Below are positions 33,846-45,269 of a stretch of 64,000 bases of DNA, piece by piece. Each line of letters starts with the position of its first letter. The first letter of the stretch is position 1. The position numbers and the translations under genes were made by a program. The DNA comes from Gnetum montanum (lineage: Eukaryota > Streptophyta > Gnetopsida > Gnetales > Gnetaceae), in NCBI GenBank assembly GCA_015680685.1, contig MNCI01011864.1:770180-834179 (forward strand). Reading direction: 5' to 3'. Below the pieces are notes generated by a model. The model saw only the letters and a list, made by a program, of their open reading frames with translations. It was not told the origin of the DNA and made no database searches.

Positions 33846-34353
33846 TTAAATTGGCAAATGCAGAAAGCCAAACTCCATGCCCAACTGAACAAACGAGGCG
33901 ACATGGAAAGCTTCAAGCTCTTCCAAAATGCGCTGTAGCTTTTGCAGAATATGACAATTAAACAAAAGATTCTCTGGAATCATGCCGAACATATCAAGCA
34001 TTGTATCAAGTTGTTCGGGAACCCCACTCTGAAAGTTCAATGACAACTGGAGCAAGATTCCTAAACCGGGCAAGGATTATAAAGGTATTCTGGCTCATGC
34101 TTTTGATTCTCTGTTTTAGGTAGAAGCCTGTGCTCTTCTTCCAACATTTCCTCCCCCCTCGGAATTTTGGGATCTGAACTTCTTTTGTGGCCCTCTTTGG
34201 CCTTGGTGGTGCTATTTTGTTTCCTTTTGGGTTGCGCTCAGCAACTGTTGGGAGATGGACAGTTTTCTCTTTTGATATAATATTACAAGCCAAATATAGT
34301 TGCTGAAATATAACGTGATGTAAACTGACATCTAAAGGAACAAGAATTTCCAA
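33846..34353 (-). pseudogene. unrecognised ORF pair, possible gene relic
   Basis: Two minus-strand ORFs overlap in different frames: 115 codons at 34353-34006 with a basic stretch (RPKRATKEVQIPKFRGGRK), and 75 codons at 34073-33846 with PENLLFNCHILQKLQRILEE. A frameshift could have split one former frame, or they may be exons or UTR of an unrelated transcript. It lies 2 kb beyond the 3' end of the YceD-like gene on the same strand. No family recognised. Confidence 0.25.
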
Positions 34354-36360
34354 GAAATGTTCAAATGCTGTTTTTAAGCAGGGTCATCCCACCCCTGTGA
34401 ATCAATCTAACCAAAAATCATTTTACCAGTATGATATGATAAGTTTTTATTCTATGTCAAACACTTTAGTTAAATGACCATCACTAGGTTGTGCAATCTC
34501 AAATCATACATCAACCCATCTCAGAAATTGATGACATAAGGCTCGCTGATTCTTCACAGCAAGTTGTAGAAGTGACTATATTAATTAATTCGGAACAACA
34601 GTCCATATCCGTGGTAACTAAAACTATGGATGGGCAACGATGAGATTTTATAGCAAATCAGTTGACATATTGGAGGTTGGTTGCTTCGCTATCACCCTTG
34701 CTTTAATGTAGGATATTTGACGGAACTTCATAGCCTTGCATGTGTGCAGCTGCAGTTCGGAGGTCATAATTCAATGCTTATCTAAGATCTTGAATTTGAT
34801 CATACAAATTCTTGTTTGAAAATGATTACGGTTTGCTTGAACGATACACGTAGAACTTGCAACTTGAAACACTGCTAACGAGAGATTTCGATGAATTCTA
34901 TAGCGAAACATTGGCTGAAACTATCTTGCACAAGGAATTTGAAGGGTCCTGACAAGATGTATTAGAGAAACTGCACATCCATGACAAAAACTTGAGTTTC
35001 GCTACAAGTTCCGGTTAACGGTTTATGTTAGGCTTTTAACAATAAACGTATGTTCACAAATGATATATATTATGCTGCAGGTGTGATGACAGTTACAAAT
35101 AGAGAGGTGAAAAAGATGTATACTAAACACAGCCGTTAATTTGCAAAGTAGTCCCCTTTTATAAACAACAGGTGGGTGATCTTCAAACGATGTCAGTTTA
35201 TAAATATTTGAAATTGTCAGTTTATAAAGTGAGACACGGGGCTCTTCCCCAATGCTTTAAATTGCGCCATATCCTACATTCTTAAAACTCTTTGCATATC
35301 TTGTAACCTACATTCTTAAATTGTCTGGTAACCTGCATTCTTAAAACTCTTTGCGTATCTTGTAAAGTCCAAATAAGTGGAACAACATAGCCTGCAAATT
35401 CTAGTAGAGCCAAGCTTTCTAAGAGGAGCCAACCACATAAGACGGAGCAAGGCTGGTATCCTTTTGCACCTACCAGGAAAAACAAACCAAGAAAATCAAA
35501 TTCTTTAATCCATTTACGAAAAACAAGATACGTCCCGTCCCTATTTACCCTTCTATAATAGGCACCATCACTCTTTTCAGGCCGCTATTGCTGATCAACA
35601 CAAAATTGATCATCTTTTATTCACTATGTAATATTACAACTTGCGTTTTAGGAGTCACACGTTCAATTTTACTGGGTTAATATTGAGATTTACAAATATC
35701 GTATAAAAGGTATTGGCCAATACTTAACTCTTCCAATAGATCCTTGGATGTCTCATGGTCTCTCCATGGATGTGATAAAATGATTCAGTTTCATTTTCAG
35801 TAACTAACCAACTCCATATCGTTTGGACAAGGATGAAGATGAGTTTCATTTTCAGTAACATTTTTTCTTAGTTTTATATGAGGTTGCTCACCCCAAGACT
35901 AAATCCCAAAATGTTATGTAGTCCAAAATCTTGGACATCCATGTTGCCTGTTTAAATAAAGTTTTTAGGGTGGCTAACTATGATGAAAATTTATTTGTTA
36001 AATAATTTCTTTTTGTCATAGTTTGTGCTCTAATAAGGGGCTAAAGTGAAAAACGCCTCAGACCTCACATTTCAGTTATAAAACTTCCATTTTAATGAAA
36101 TTTCTTGAATTTCCCCTTAAAAAATTGATAACATGTTATTAGTTACGATGTTGAAAGAGGATTTGGTTAAACAAAAATGGAAAAACTTAAAAGGATTTGA
36201 ATCGTTAACAACCCTGCATAGAAGTCATTAAAAAATCCAAACCGCATTTTTCTTATTACAAAGTAAGGGACAACAGAACAAAAATCACAAGATATAAAAT
36301 TCTACACAAACATCACAAGATAAACAACTCTTCACAAACAGCAGTTTGAGAGCTATCAAT
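34354..36360. other. intergenic DNA with a short tandem repeat
   Basis: About 2 kb of AT-rich DNA downstream of the YceD-like gene. At 35274-35362 there are three imperfect 28-35 bp copies of CTACATTCTTAAAACTCTTT followed by GCATATCTTGTAA. A pair of GTCAGTTTATAAA words is at about 35189 and 35217. A 67-codon minus-strand ORF at 35282-35485 overlaps the repeat and is not credible. An AATAAG poly(A)-like signal for the YceD gene is near 36250-36258 (minus strand). Confidence 0.5.
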
Positions 36361-36781
36361 TTAACTTTCTTGATTCTCTTCCTTTAATATCACAAATGGT
36401 GAAGGCATAGTTTCATCTTGATTTGACTTGTCACACTGACACTTATTTATATTGAGATTGGTACCACATTTGGTACAAATGCCTTTACAATCTAGATCGC
36501 AAACTGCGTCCAAAGTGTCCTCAAGGTGCACAATATCACGAATGTATTTTGAAATGTCCAATTCTTTCATATCATTGGGGAAATACATCTTATCGTCAGA
36601 GTAAATATCAAGCAAATCTTCTTCGTCATCGCTTTCAAGCATTTCTTTTGTGTTTTTAAAGCTAAAATCATGGTCAAGTGTTGCATCGATGACTCCCTCT
36701 ACAACGAATTCCTCTACAGGTTCATCAGTAAGGATCAGGTTGAAATTTGAGAAAACACGTTTCACTGCTGTCTGTCCACAC
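36361..36781 (-). CDS. chloroplast YceD/DUF177 protein (large rRNA accumulation), exon 2
   Basis: Residues 195-334 of a 334-residue protein. The exon starts after an AG acceptor (minus strand ...TTGAATAG then GTGTGG); the first base completes the Lys codon split in exon 1. Visible: CKKC (Cys193 and Cys196 across the junction), NFNLILTDEPVEE, an acidic stretch at residues 243-258, MYFPNDMKELDISKYIRD, and a Cys cluster at 289, 293, 297, 300, 309 and 311 (CDLDCKGICTKCGTNLN). This is the diagnostic C-terminal part of the DUF177/YceD family. Plant members are nuclear-encoded plastid proteins needed for 23S rRNA accumulation; bacterial yceD lies beside rpmF. TAA at 36361-36363 ends the frame, which has no stop or frameshift, so the gene looks intact amid dead elements. 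Confidence 0.85.
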
Positions 36782-38587
36782 CTATTCAAGGAGAATTAAG
36801 GAATCAGTGACGGTACACAAATTGATGTTCGAATGCAGAACATAGTGAGTATGCCGATGAGAATTTGATAAATACAACTACAACCTCTGTACTCTTTTCA
36901 TTACTGAATATTTTAATAGGGTTAAGGAAAGGAGGAAACAAAGCAAGCATCTAAAAAGTAATCTCCAGACACTTGAAAAATCTCAGAAATTTTGGGATGA
37001 AATTTTTCACAAAGAAAATATTAATAGGAATCTATTATTTTTTGAAACTGAAACTGAAATTTTTTACTTACATCCACTGAGATCCCTTGGATCTATTGGA
37101 CCAGTTTCAGAAATCCTTTTATGTATTTTTTTTTTTCCTTTATATAACTCAGTGCTGCCCAGCAGAATCAAACCTGTGACTTGGGGTTACCAGGCCAAGA
37201 TGCTATTGAAACTTAAGGGAACAGTGAATGAATAAGGACCAAAGAAAAAAACAAAAATAAACATATATAGTGCACATCACACCAACAAATTAATAAATAA
37301 AATAGGATAAAAAAGGATAATCACCCAGAGGCTCATTAAATAAATAATATATGATGTCTTTCCAAGTATAATACTATGTCTATGGATTTCACATTGTAAT
37401 TCATTTCATGACAAGCATTGACTAATGTCTTGTATGTCTTATGTAGCATTATAAATTGATCACATGATTTATAAGTTTGATGTTTTCACTGAATTTCACT
37501 ATGAGTGACGATTTCAAAATCGAAGCCAATATACAGGGTAAGGTAATCACATTCAACCTCTAGTAAAATATCTTAAAAGGAAGCACTTCTTAACAAGTAA
37601 GTGCTATTGAATGAGGCCACCCTTAGAGGTTCTGCCTGAAGAAGACATGGTGAATCATGTAGCAATTTAAGAAACATGCGTGTTGAAGTTCACATCTTGT
37701 TAATGTCGCTAATACTTCACATTTATTTCAGGGCAGACATGGAAGTTTAAAAGTGGAAGATACTTTCCAATACTATAAGATGGTTATAAATTATAGGCAA
37801 GAAATTATACTAAGATGACTTTTGAAAACACAATATACAAAAATTGAGCTAGGTAGGAAAATAAAAGACTCAAATATCCTTTAAAACATCATGTGTACAG
37901 ATGATGAGGTGTTTCTAGAGGGTAATGAAATTTGCTGAAATCAGGATAGAGTCAAATGTAAAGATACAGGAATCGCAAAATGTTAATAGATAAAATGGCA
38001 GATGAAGAAACACGTCCATCTCCCAAGGAACTCTCAGTAGCACTCTGGACCTTAATTCAGGATGATGGAGAAAGCAAAAATCAACATTTCAAAATGTAAA
38101 ATAATGAACGACAAAGAAATATCATGCAAATGTCTTATTTCTTTTCAGTTTACCGTGCATTGTTACCAATTTGATATCCAAAATATTCATTTGATCTTGG
38201 GAATTAAAATGACACCAACATTGAGCAACAGGAACAGAAGTTCTGGAAAACTGTCCAAAACGTTAAGTTCTCGTTCTGTTTTCCGTTCAAACCATCCATT
38301 GGGAGCGGTATTGTTGCTGTGTCTATGGGACATATTAGCTTAGCATTATCTAAACTGGAGAAGGTCGTCCAACAATTTTACGTTTGCAGACAAATATGCT
38401 CATTTCAGTCTGAAACTTGAGATTCTGGCTACGTTTTGTAGATAAAACTAAAATTTTGAACTCTAAGACTTTGGCTGTGCTAACATAGGCGCAAACGCTT
38501 GGCGGAAACACGAAACAACATACATAATCACGAATCTGCAAGCAATTAAAGTTTTTCAAAACGAAAGAAAAAAAAAAAGAAAACATA
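36782..38587 (-). other. intron of the YceD-like gene (phase 2)
   Basis: Donor GTATGT directly after the codon bases AA at 38589; acceptor AG at 36782-36783. Length 1806 bp. It contains a tRNA-derived SINE at 37060-37215 in the same orientation. Joining the exons keeps the frame and rebuilds the CxxC motif of the family, which supports both splice sites. Confidence 0.8.
37060..37215 (-). mobile_element. tRNA-derived SINE copy 1, in the YceD intron
   Basis: The minus strand has a box A-like TAGCATCTTGGCCTGGTAA (37186-37204), box B-like AGGTTTGATTC (37165-37175), a GAGTTATA block and a 3' end AGTGGATGTAAGTAAAAAA. The same 3' end is found in copy 2 at 39999-40020. The plan (tRNA-like head, shared tail) resembles Au-type plant SINEs; identity with Au is not proven. 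Confidence 0.55.
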
Positions 38588-38588
38588 C

Positions 38589-39172
38589 TTTTTGCAAATT
38601 TGCGTAATGAAGGTCCGAATGAGGCCCTCGAGCTGAAAATCTCCCTTGTTCCGGCGAGAAACCCCGATCGAAACATGAAGTGGCGTGCCGTCGGCATGAG
38701 TCTGCAGAGCAGGCGCGGGAATTAGTCCGAGGCCAGCGGCGGAAGCTCGAACCTTGGACGCCTCGGAAGACAAATGAAAAAGGCCAAGACTCTCCAGTGT
38801 GCACGAATACTCAAAATTCGTCTGCGAGGAACTTCTTCTGAAAACAATCACGCCCTCCCATGGCAGATCCTCTTTATCTTTATCTTTCTCATCGCTAGAC
38901 GGTTGCTCCTCGAGCTCTTCTTCTTCGTTGAGAGAGGCCTGCGTGGGAGCTTTCTCCACGATAAAGTCTGTAATTGCTTTGCATTGCAGCTTCGTCGGAG
39001 GCCTCTGTGGAGGCTCGGCTTCTTGAACGCTAAAGTTTCTGTTGCGGATCACAGAGCGGATGCACGATGAATGGAAAACGGTGAGGCAGGGCTTTGTTCT
39101 GGAAGTCTGTGCATGATGCAGATGCAGATGCAGGTGGCTGAAACATGATTGCAGGCCGCAGCTTGCCGCCAT
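38589..39172 (-). CDS. chloroplast YceD/DUF177 protein (large rRNA accumulation), exon 1
   Basis: Codes for residues 1-194. The start is placed at MAASCGLQ (39172) because ATGGCGGCA is a good plant context; an in-frame ATG at 39196 would add eight residues. The N-terminus (about 50 residues) is rich in Ser, His, Arg and Cys with almost no acidic residues, as expected for a plastid transit peptide, and holds an HLHLHLHH run. Residues 90-115 are very acidic and Lys-rich. The later part has GLGLIPAPALQTHADGTPLH and DFQLEGLIRTFITQICK, which leads into the CxxC motif completed by exon 2. The exon is GC-richer than the flanks. The family relation rests mainly on exon 2 and on the way the splice joins. 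Confidence 0.8.
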
Positions 39173-39998
39173 GCCCGTCTTGGCATGAGCACACAAGAGT
39201 ACGAATAAACAGGCTTCGCTGCATTTCGGCCATTTTTATCGTTATCCATACCTGCCCTGGTATTTTCGCTTCCGGTGTTGCAGCATTTTTTTGTAGTCGT
39301 AATTTCCAACTTGTAAACATTTTTACCTCGCTAAATCCAGCGCTTGAAAACATGCAGGCACCCTATGAGAGGATACGGTTCCAGCGTCTTACGAGAGGCT
39401 ATTGAACACAGCACTCGGTCCACGAGGTTTAGGTGGAGAGAGAGAAAAAAAAAAAAGGAATTTTACGTCAATCAGATTATTGCTAGGTTATTGATTCGAT
39501 TTAACCTCATTAAGATGAAATTATTCCTCTTAAATCTCGGTACCGATTAATAAAAACATAATTAAAGGTATTTAGGATGGTTTTTAAAGAAGGCCCTTCA
39601 CTTGGAGTGATAGTAAGGTACTTGTTTCTCATGTCATAAGACTTGGGTTTGTTTGTAAAAGGTTAGGTTTTTGCTCATCCACCAACCCTCCATGACCTTG
39701 CCTTGGTAGGAAGAGCATTGAGCCTTATGAATGATGATCCTTTTTATAGTTTTTAAAGCATAAAGTTGGGAAATGCAAGTTATAGGTTTGATCACAAATG
39801 ACACTTTGACACATGCCACCAAAGGACATGATAAAAATATACAACTAGCTACAATATCATGCTCTTAACTTCAAACTATGTTCATGCATTACCTAGGTTC
39901 AACTGGACTGTTGCAAATATGATACATGAGAACATAAGCTACAAGGGGTATGTATCCTTAAGATATATAGCCAACATAATACTTTTGTGAATGTGAAC
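39173..39998. other. upstream region of the YceD-like gene
   Basis: Probable promoter and 5' UTR (minus strand) up to about 39450, including a GAGAGAGAG/poly-A run at 39436-39460. No clear TATA box is chosen. Around 39610-39660 is a weak SINE-like stretch (GATAGTAAGGTACTTG, then GACTTGGGTTTG) on the plus strand, not called separately. No other gene. Confidence 0.45.
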
Positions 39999-40202
39999 TT
40001 TTTTTACTTACATCCACTTCAACCCCGTAACTCAGTAAAATTTATGGGGTGTTGGAACCCCAAAATAATTGTAATATAGGTACACCCCAACATATATAGT
40101 CCAATTAAAACTTTATAACTCAACATTACCTACGAGAATCAAGCCCATGACTTAGAGCTTTCAAATCAAGTCTTACCACTAGGCTAACACCTCATTATTA
40201 GT
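39999..40202 (-). mobile_element. tRNA-derived SINE copy 2
   Basis: Minus strand: TAGCCTAGTGGTAAG (box A-like, 40172-40186), GGGCTTGATTC (box B-like, 40136-40146), TGAGTTATAAAG, and a 3' end AAGTGGATGTAAGTAAAAAA at 39999-40018. The spacing of about 25 bp between boxes is tRNA-like. Confidence 0.65.
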
Positions 40203-40261
40203 AAAATTTATAACTTAGTAGTACCTTGTGGAATCAAACCTATGACTTGATATTACCAACC
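40203..40261 (-). mobile_element. SINE copy 3, 3' part (split by element C)
   Basis: Holds box B-like AGGTTTGATTC (reverse of 40231-40241) and a short tail. Its 5' part with the box A is at 48140-48186 on the other side of element C. When the two are placed together across the CAACC duplication, box A and box B regain tRNA-like spacing. Confidence 0.65.
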
Positions 40262-41056
40262 TAATGAGTGGCAAGGTACCCCTACACTCAACCATACAAA
40301 TACGAGCATTTCACGCACGATCCGGTCGAACTCCGCAGACGGACTAGTTGTGATATCAAGACAGTTATCCTTAGGTTGCAATTCGTTGTCTTCCCATCTA
40401 GACTAGTGTTAACTTTGTCACATATAGTTTAGTCCAAAATGAGGTGTATGATGTGTTCCTATACTAATGCTACTCCTAGGTGTAATGGAAAATGATATTA
40501 ACTAAGCTAAGAGAGAAAGGGTGAGAGAGAATCTGAGCTAGCCTAAGTGTGATGAGCATTCATTCCTCAATCATCCGTACACATCTTGGACCTCGTGCAC
40601 AACTACCACTGGGATTACCAAGCATAGATCTTAGGTACACTACTGGGTTACTAAGTAGTCACACTTAAATGCTCGTAATCAAGTCGTACTCATTTCGTGT
40701 TTAACAGGAGTTTAGGGTGAAGAGATATTAACTAAGAAAGAAGTAAATAATAATTAAATAAATAATTAAACTAAGTGAATGTTGCAATGATGAAGTAATC
40801 TTGATCTTTATTTCTGGTCATGTGCATGTCCAAGTACGTCACACTCAAATAAGGATGCCATACAATTACAATCACCACATTGCGAGCATGCATTGGGGGA
40901 AAAGGATTAAGAGAAGAACTACTTAAAACTAAACACCTACAACTCAGAACTAAAAACTGTCTATTAGATCTGTCTACCTCTTATTTATAGATGAGGAGAT
41001 AGGCTGTGATATTGCATACACGATATCGTGGCTAGGCTATGATATCGCAGCCAACA
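40262..41056 (-). repeat. 3' LTR of element C
   Basis: 795 bp, minus strand TGTTGGCTGCG...CCACTCATTA. U3 holds GATATCATAG, CGATATCGTG and GATATTGC palindromic words (40999-41050) next to a TATTTATAG TATA box (reverse) at about 40982-40990. It is preceded, within 25 bp, by the G-rich tract CGTGGGGGTA. Confidence 0.8.
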
Positions 41057-41264
41057 AAATGATAACTCATCATACCCCCACGAATGAATGAAAACTCGTC
41101 TTCAAGTTACAGTGAAAATAAGCTCCATTGATTACACAATGGATAGGTATGGGATCATTGAATGGTGAGAATGGGTTCATGCTGCAGTGTGGAATCAAAA
41201 CAAAATTGAGACACAACATAAAGAATGTGGAAGGAAATCCTACAACTACAAAAATTGATGGAAC

Positions 41265-43950
41265 TCATGTAGTTCTTGGTGGTGGTGGCTCCTCCATGGG
41301 TGCCTTTCCCTTGTCTTTTACTCCAGGTCTTGGAACTTGATGGCGTTGAAGTATGGCCTGGAGTTTCTCCTCTTCGATTCGAGGGTCTTGCGCCGTCCAT
41401 GCTAATGTTCCAATGTTTGATGGGGTTGGCACTTCCCATGGGTAGGGTAGCTATAGAAACATTTGATTTGCCTTGACATACCAAGTTGCAAACACCTGTT
41501 GTTCCTCTTCGTAGGCTCTGGCTTTGCCTCTGTATTCTTGGAAATCTACAAGTCGTCGAGCCAAATCTATTGCGACACCTTTTTGTCCCTAGTAGCTTGC
41601 TTTAACCACCTTAATTTTAGAATTTGCAATCTCCAATTTTTGCAATATCTTCTTGCATTCTGCAAATTCTGTTTCATATTTGTTGTAGGTGGTGGCTACT
41701 TGTTGCTCAAGCTCTATTCTTAGGCACCTTGCCGTTAACATGGCAAGGTTGGCATACCGTAGGTTTGCCAACTCCATGTATTCTGTAAGGTCTTGGATCT
41801 ATAGGTCTCGGTTCTTAACTTCCGCCTAGTGGGCCAATGCATATGTGTCCAATATGGCCTACCAGTTAGTGTGTTGAGCACTGATAGCATTGATGTGGGC
41901 CTTGGCCATACAGATTTTCTTCTAAATGATCTGTTTGTACAACCCCACCTGGTCCTAGAAGTGCTCCTTTAGCTTTTCATGCCATTTAGCCTCATTTTTC
42001 CACAAACTTATTTCAATAGCTGTCTTCTGGCAGATGGCATGTACCTCCTCCATTGAGAGGGTTCGATTCTCCTTGGATAAACGATTCATGTCTTGGTTGA
42101 CCTAGATGAGTTGTTCTTGTAACTGCTAAAAATGTTCTTCGAGAACATTCGTTTTCTTTTCCACAGAGGTCAACCGAAGGTTGTCAGCAAAAAGTTGCTT
42201 GTTTTCCTCTTGTAAGGTCTTTAGTGCCTTGGTATGTGCATAAGTTTGTGCTTGTACTACAGAGGCATCCCAAACAACCTTCTCTTTTTCTTCTGCACTT
42301 TCTTATTCTCCATCAGTAGTTTGTCTAGTTGCTTAGTTTTGAAAGCGTCTAGTTGGTCTACGGGAACCAATTGCGATGGATCCCGCTGTGTTGCTTGTAG
42401 GGCCATGAGCCTTTCTTGCAATTTTTGCACCTCTGTTTCAGTGTGCTCGACCCTCATCTCTGTCAAGACTAGCTTTCCTTTGGTGGAAATAAGGTCTAAT
42501 TGAATTACCGTAACATCTTGAGGGATGTCAAATAGGGATGTCATTACTTGTCCTGTTTGTAGCAATCGATCAAGTACTTCCTCATGTTCTGTAGGAGTCA
42601 TTGAGGTTCCAACCAAAGTTTGAGCATCCTATGCTCCTGTGAGATCTACCGGTGGTACAACAGGTACATTGAACGATTCTTTAATGTGTTCTGCGACCAC
42701 TTCTGCGGCTCCCACTACATCCTGGTGTTGCATGAGCACCACTATGGCCCCTTCACCAGTTTCTAATTGCACTTGGAAAGATGCAGCATTCCCTGAGATC
42801 TGTTGTGACCAAGTGCTTTCCCCTCCTCCTGTATGGATGGACACTTCACCCCTTGCATGATTCAAAGAAACCATGGGCTGCATGGCATCTTCGATGATGC
42901 GGAAGAGATTTGCATCATCACAACTTCCCCAACTGATCATCTCAACGATGGCCTTGAGATGGCTCATTGACGATCTGTAATCTTGCGGTGGCGGTGGTTG
43001 ATCTTGGCCCATTCTAGGCCCTGCTTCTTGTTACTAGCTAGGCCTCGTACTTGGAAGTTGGCTAAGCCCTGCAAGTTGAGTTGCAGTTGGCCTTGCCATT
43101 TTTTCCTTTTCTTGTTTTGGTCCCAACGTCTCACCAGTGATTTTCCTTGCAGCTGGTGGCTTTAGCAGTTCAGCATATGAAGAATTTTGGGCTTTTTAGA
43201 GGACATCATTGGTGTATCCTCTGATACCAACACGTCGGCACAGCTTCTTGATAAGGCAAGGGAAGGGCAGCGCCATCTTCCTTATCTTCCGTTCTTCGAA
43301 CAGCCTCAGGATCTCTATAAAGTAGAAATGAGGTAGGTTAACATTAACCTTTCTCATTAACACTGCACATCCCCTTGCCGCATATGTTGAAATCCTTTTT
43401 AAGCCCTTCATGGGGAAGAGGTGATACGTTCCAATTTTGAAATAGATCCTTTCTTCCATCGTCAATTCTCCAAATGTCTTATCCTTGCCATATGCCCTTT
43501 CCAACCAAACTTGTCATGCATCAGGGTCTGAACGGGTAGATAATTGAGCAGCCTTTAGCCTTGTATTCGAAAGGTTTAATATTTCTAAAATAGCTTGAAT
43601 AGAGAAATTGACTGTCACACCACAAATGTTAACTATGGTGCCTTGTTCTCTGTTGTGCCAAAATTGGTATGTTTCCCTTAGGTACCAAGCACCACTTTCA
43701 GAGAGGATAGGCCATAAGGGAGACCCTTTGAGGTGGTCCCTAACAGCCTCTGGAGCAAACTTTATGAAAGGTTCAAAATTTAATTCCACAATCACCATAG
43801 TGAATGTGGACCTTTCATGGATAGCTTGAACACACTCCTGGGACAACGTGAGATGTTTTCCTTGTTCAGGCACTACATCACACAATATACCTTTCATGGA
43901 TAGCCTGAACACACTCCTGGGACATACGTGATATTGTGTACGCAATATCG
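41265..43950 (-). pseudogene. ORF3 of element C (extra ORF between gag and 3' LTR)
   Basis: Long open segments: 43945-43514 (SPLWPILSESGAWYL, then EILNLSNTR), 43504-43196 (LTMEERIYFKIGTYHLFP, LPHFYFIEILRLFEE, LPFPCLIKKLCRRVG), 43012-42629, and 42616-42257 (heptad-like Leu pattern, coiled coil). The LPFPCLIKKLCRR block recalls the plant transposon protein domain seen in Athila-type extra ORFs; this assignment is from memory of the pattern. It ends with a Lys/Pro-rich tail (KGKAPMEEPPPP) and TGA at 41265-41267. One or two frameshifts break it, but it is the best preserved ORF3 here. The 5' end is altered: a 45 bp segment is duplicated at about 43811-43925. Confidence 0.6.
43811..43925 (-). repeat. 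tandem duplication at the 5' end of ORF3 in element C
   Basis: CTTTCATGGATAGCYTGAAC followed by ACACTCCTGGGACA occurs twice (from about 43815 and 43890), differing by a few bases. It extends the ORF by a repeated QECVQAIHERS-like segment. Confidence 0.65.
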
Positions 43951-43985
43951 TGGCCTATCGATGTTAAGGCACACACAATATACCG
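43929..43985 (-). promoter_or_regulatory. internal copy of the LTR-type palindrome before ORF3 in element C
   Basis: The minus strand contains GATATTGCGTACACAATATC (20 bp, near-palindromic; 43932-43951), flanked by GGCCAC and ACG. The LTRs of C and E carry the same kind of block (GATATCGTGTACGCGATATC at 62876). Nothing else in the internal region of C has it. A cis-regulatory role is inferred. Confidence 0.45.
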
Positions 43986-45124
43986 AATTTTGAAGATTTT
44001 TTTCTGAAATTAACAATGGAAATTAGGGACATGTGGGTAGGTGTTAAAGGGTTCTAGGGTAATTTAGTTAGTTTTGAAGGAATGAATAATGATATGTGGG
44101 TGGAATTGATCGCTAAAGGCTTTGGGTGGTAAGGGAGAGAAAATAGTCATGTGATGGTTCATAGGAACGTTGGAATTTGGAGGGATAGTAATAAGGGAAA
44201 GAACATTGTTGACAATGTGCTAAGGATAATAAATGGTGTGTGGAAGATGAGTGATGAGTGAAAATTACAAAAATTACCCAAGTGGGTCCTCCCCAAAGTA
44301 GGTTCTAACCTATAATGCCCTTGTGTAACCACACTTAAAAGTGTCCATGGGCACTCGAAGGGTTAATTGTAATCTGCACTAGTTCCACAAAACACACACA
44401 TGTAAATATCACCAGAATGAGGTAAGAGTTCTACACTATATGAGACACAAGTAATAATTACATGAAAAATGAGATGAGATGGGCTATAGAAGGGATTGTA
44501 GAGATTGGGACATGAGGTAACTGACCCAGGGCACAGTGAATCCTACGTGTAAAGCATGATTAATGTGTTATTAACCCATCATTTCAAGATCAAGACCAAG
44601 TCCATTCCTTTGATCAGTGACACCGCATTGTTTCATCCCATGATGAGCAACTATAAGAGTAGCAGAACAACAAAGCGTACGATCACTTGGCATTTTGTTC
44701 AAGGGAGGAGTGATTTTTGTTTTGTGGTACTTCCTTTGTTTTTTTTTACTAGTGAATCGAGAGAAGCCGCCAACCTTCAGGCATGGGTGCATGTCTTTCT
44801 AGTGGAACCCCCTAGAACAGCATTGGATTTTTGAGTGCCTTTTGATTACTCTTACTCCCATTTTGCGTTAGATCTACAAGGATCCTAGTACAACTACGTT
44901 GCCTGATAACTCTCACAGACGTCACCAAAGAGAATTCGCAAGTCCCCTTGATGTCACACCCTAATCATTCCCTGTTGATCCATCCTTCTTCATTTTGGGT
45001 ACAATGAACACAAAATTAATTTTAAGTTTTAACAATGTTAAGAATATCATTGTGCCCTTGAACAGAACCTCTTATTTGTAGAATGGATGAGTGGGTGTAA
45101 TGGGCTCACTGTCCAAATAATTGA
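43986..45124 (-). other. spacer of element C between gag and ORF3
   Basis: Shares blocks with D and F: GTGGGTCCTCCCCAAAGTAGG (44284) equals 56374 in D and 63712 in E; AAGTCCCCTTGATGTCACA (44939) equals 57187 in D. No coding sequence; the short ORFs at 44556-44834 are overlapping noise. Confidence 0.55.
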
Positions 45125-45269
45125 NNNNNNNNNNNNNNNNNNNNNNNNNNNNNNNNNNNNNNNNNNNNNNNNNNNNNNNNNNNNNNNNNNNNNNNNNNNN
45201 NNNNNNNNNNNNNNNNNNNNNNNNNNNNNNNNNNNNNNNNNNNNNNNNNNNNNNNNNNNNNNNNNNNNN
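45125..45269. other. assembly gap
   Basis: 145 unknown bases near the end of gag of element C. Confidence 0.99.

Noticed and set aside
38774-39405. Plus-strand ORFs of 98, 75 and 86 codons opposite exon 1 of the YceD gene
   Set aside because: Antisense shadows of a GC-rich coding exon, with no motif of their own.
37060-40261. Functional tRNA genes suggested by box A and box B matches
   Set aside because: No cloverleaf or anticodon stem can be drawn, and the copies share a SINE-like 3' tail and lie in repeats. They are better explained as tRNA-derived SINEs.
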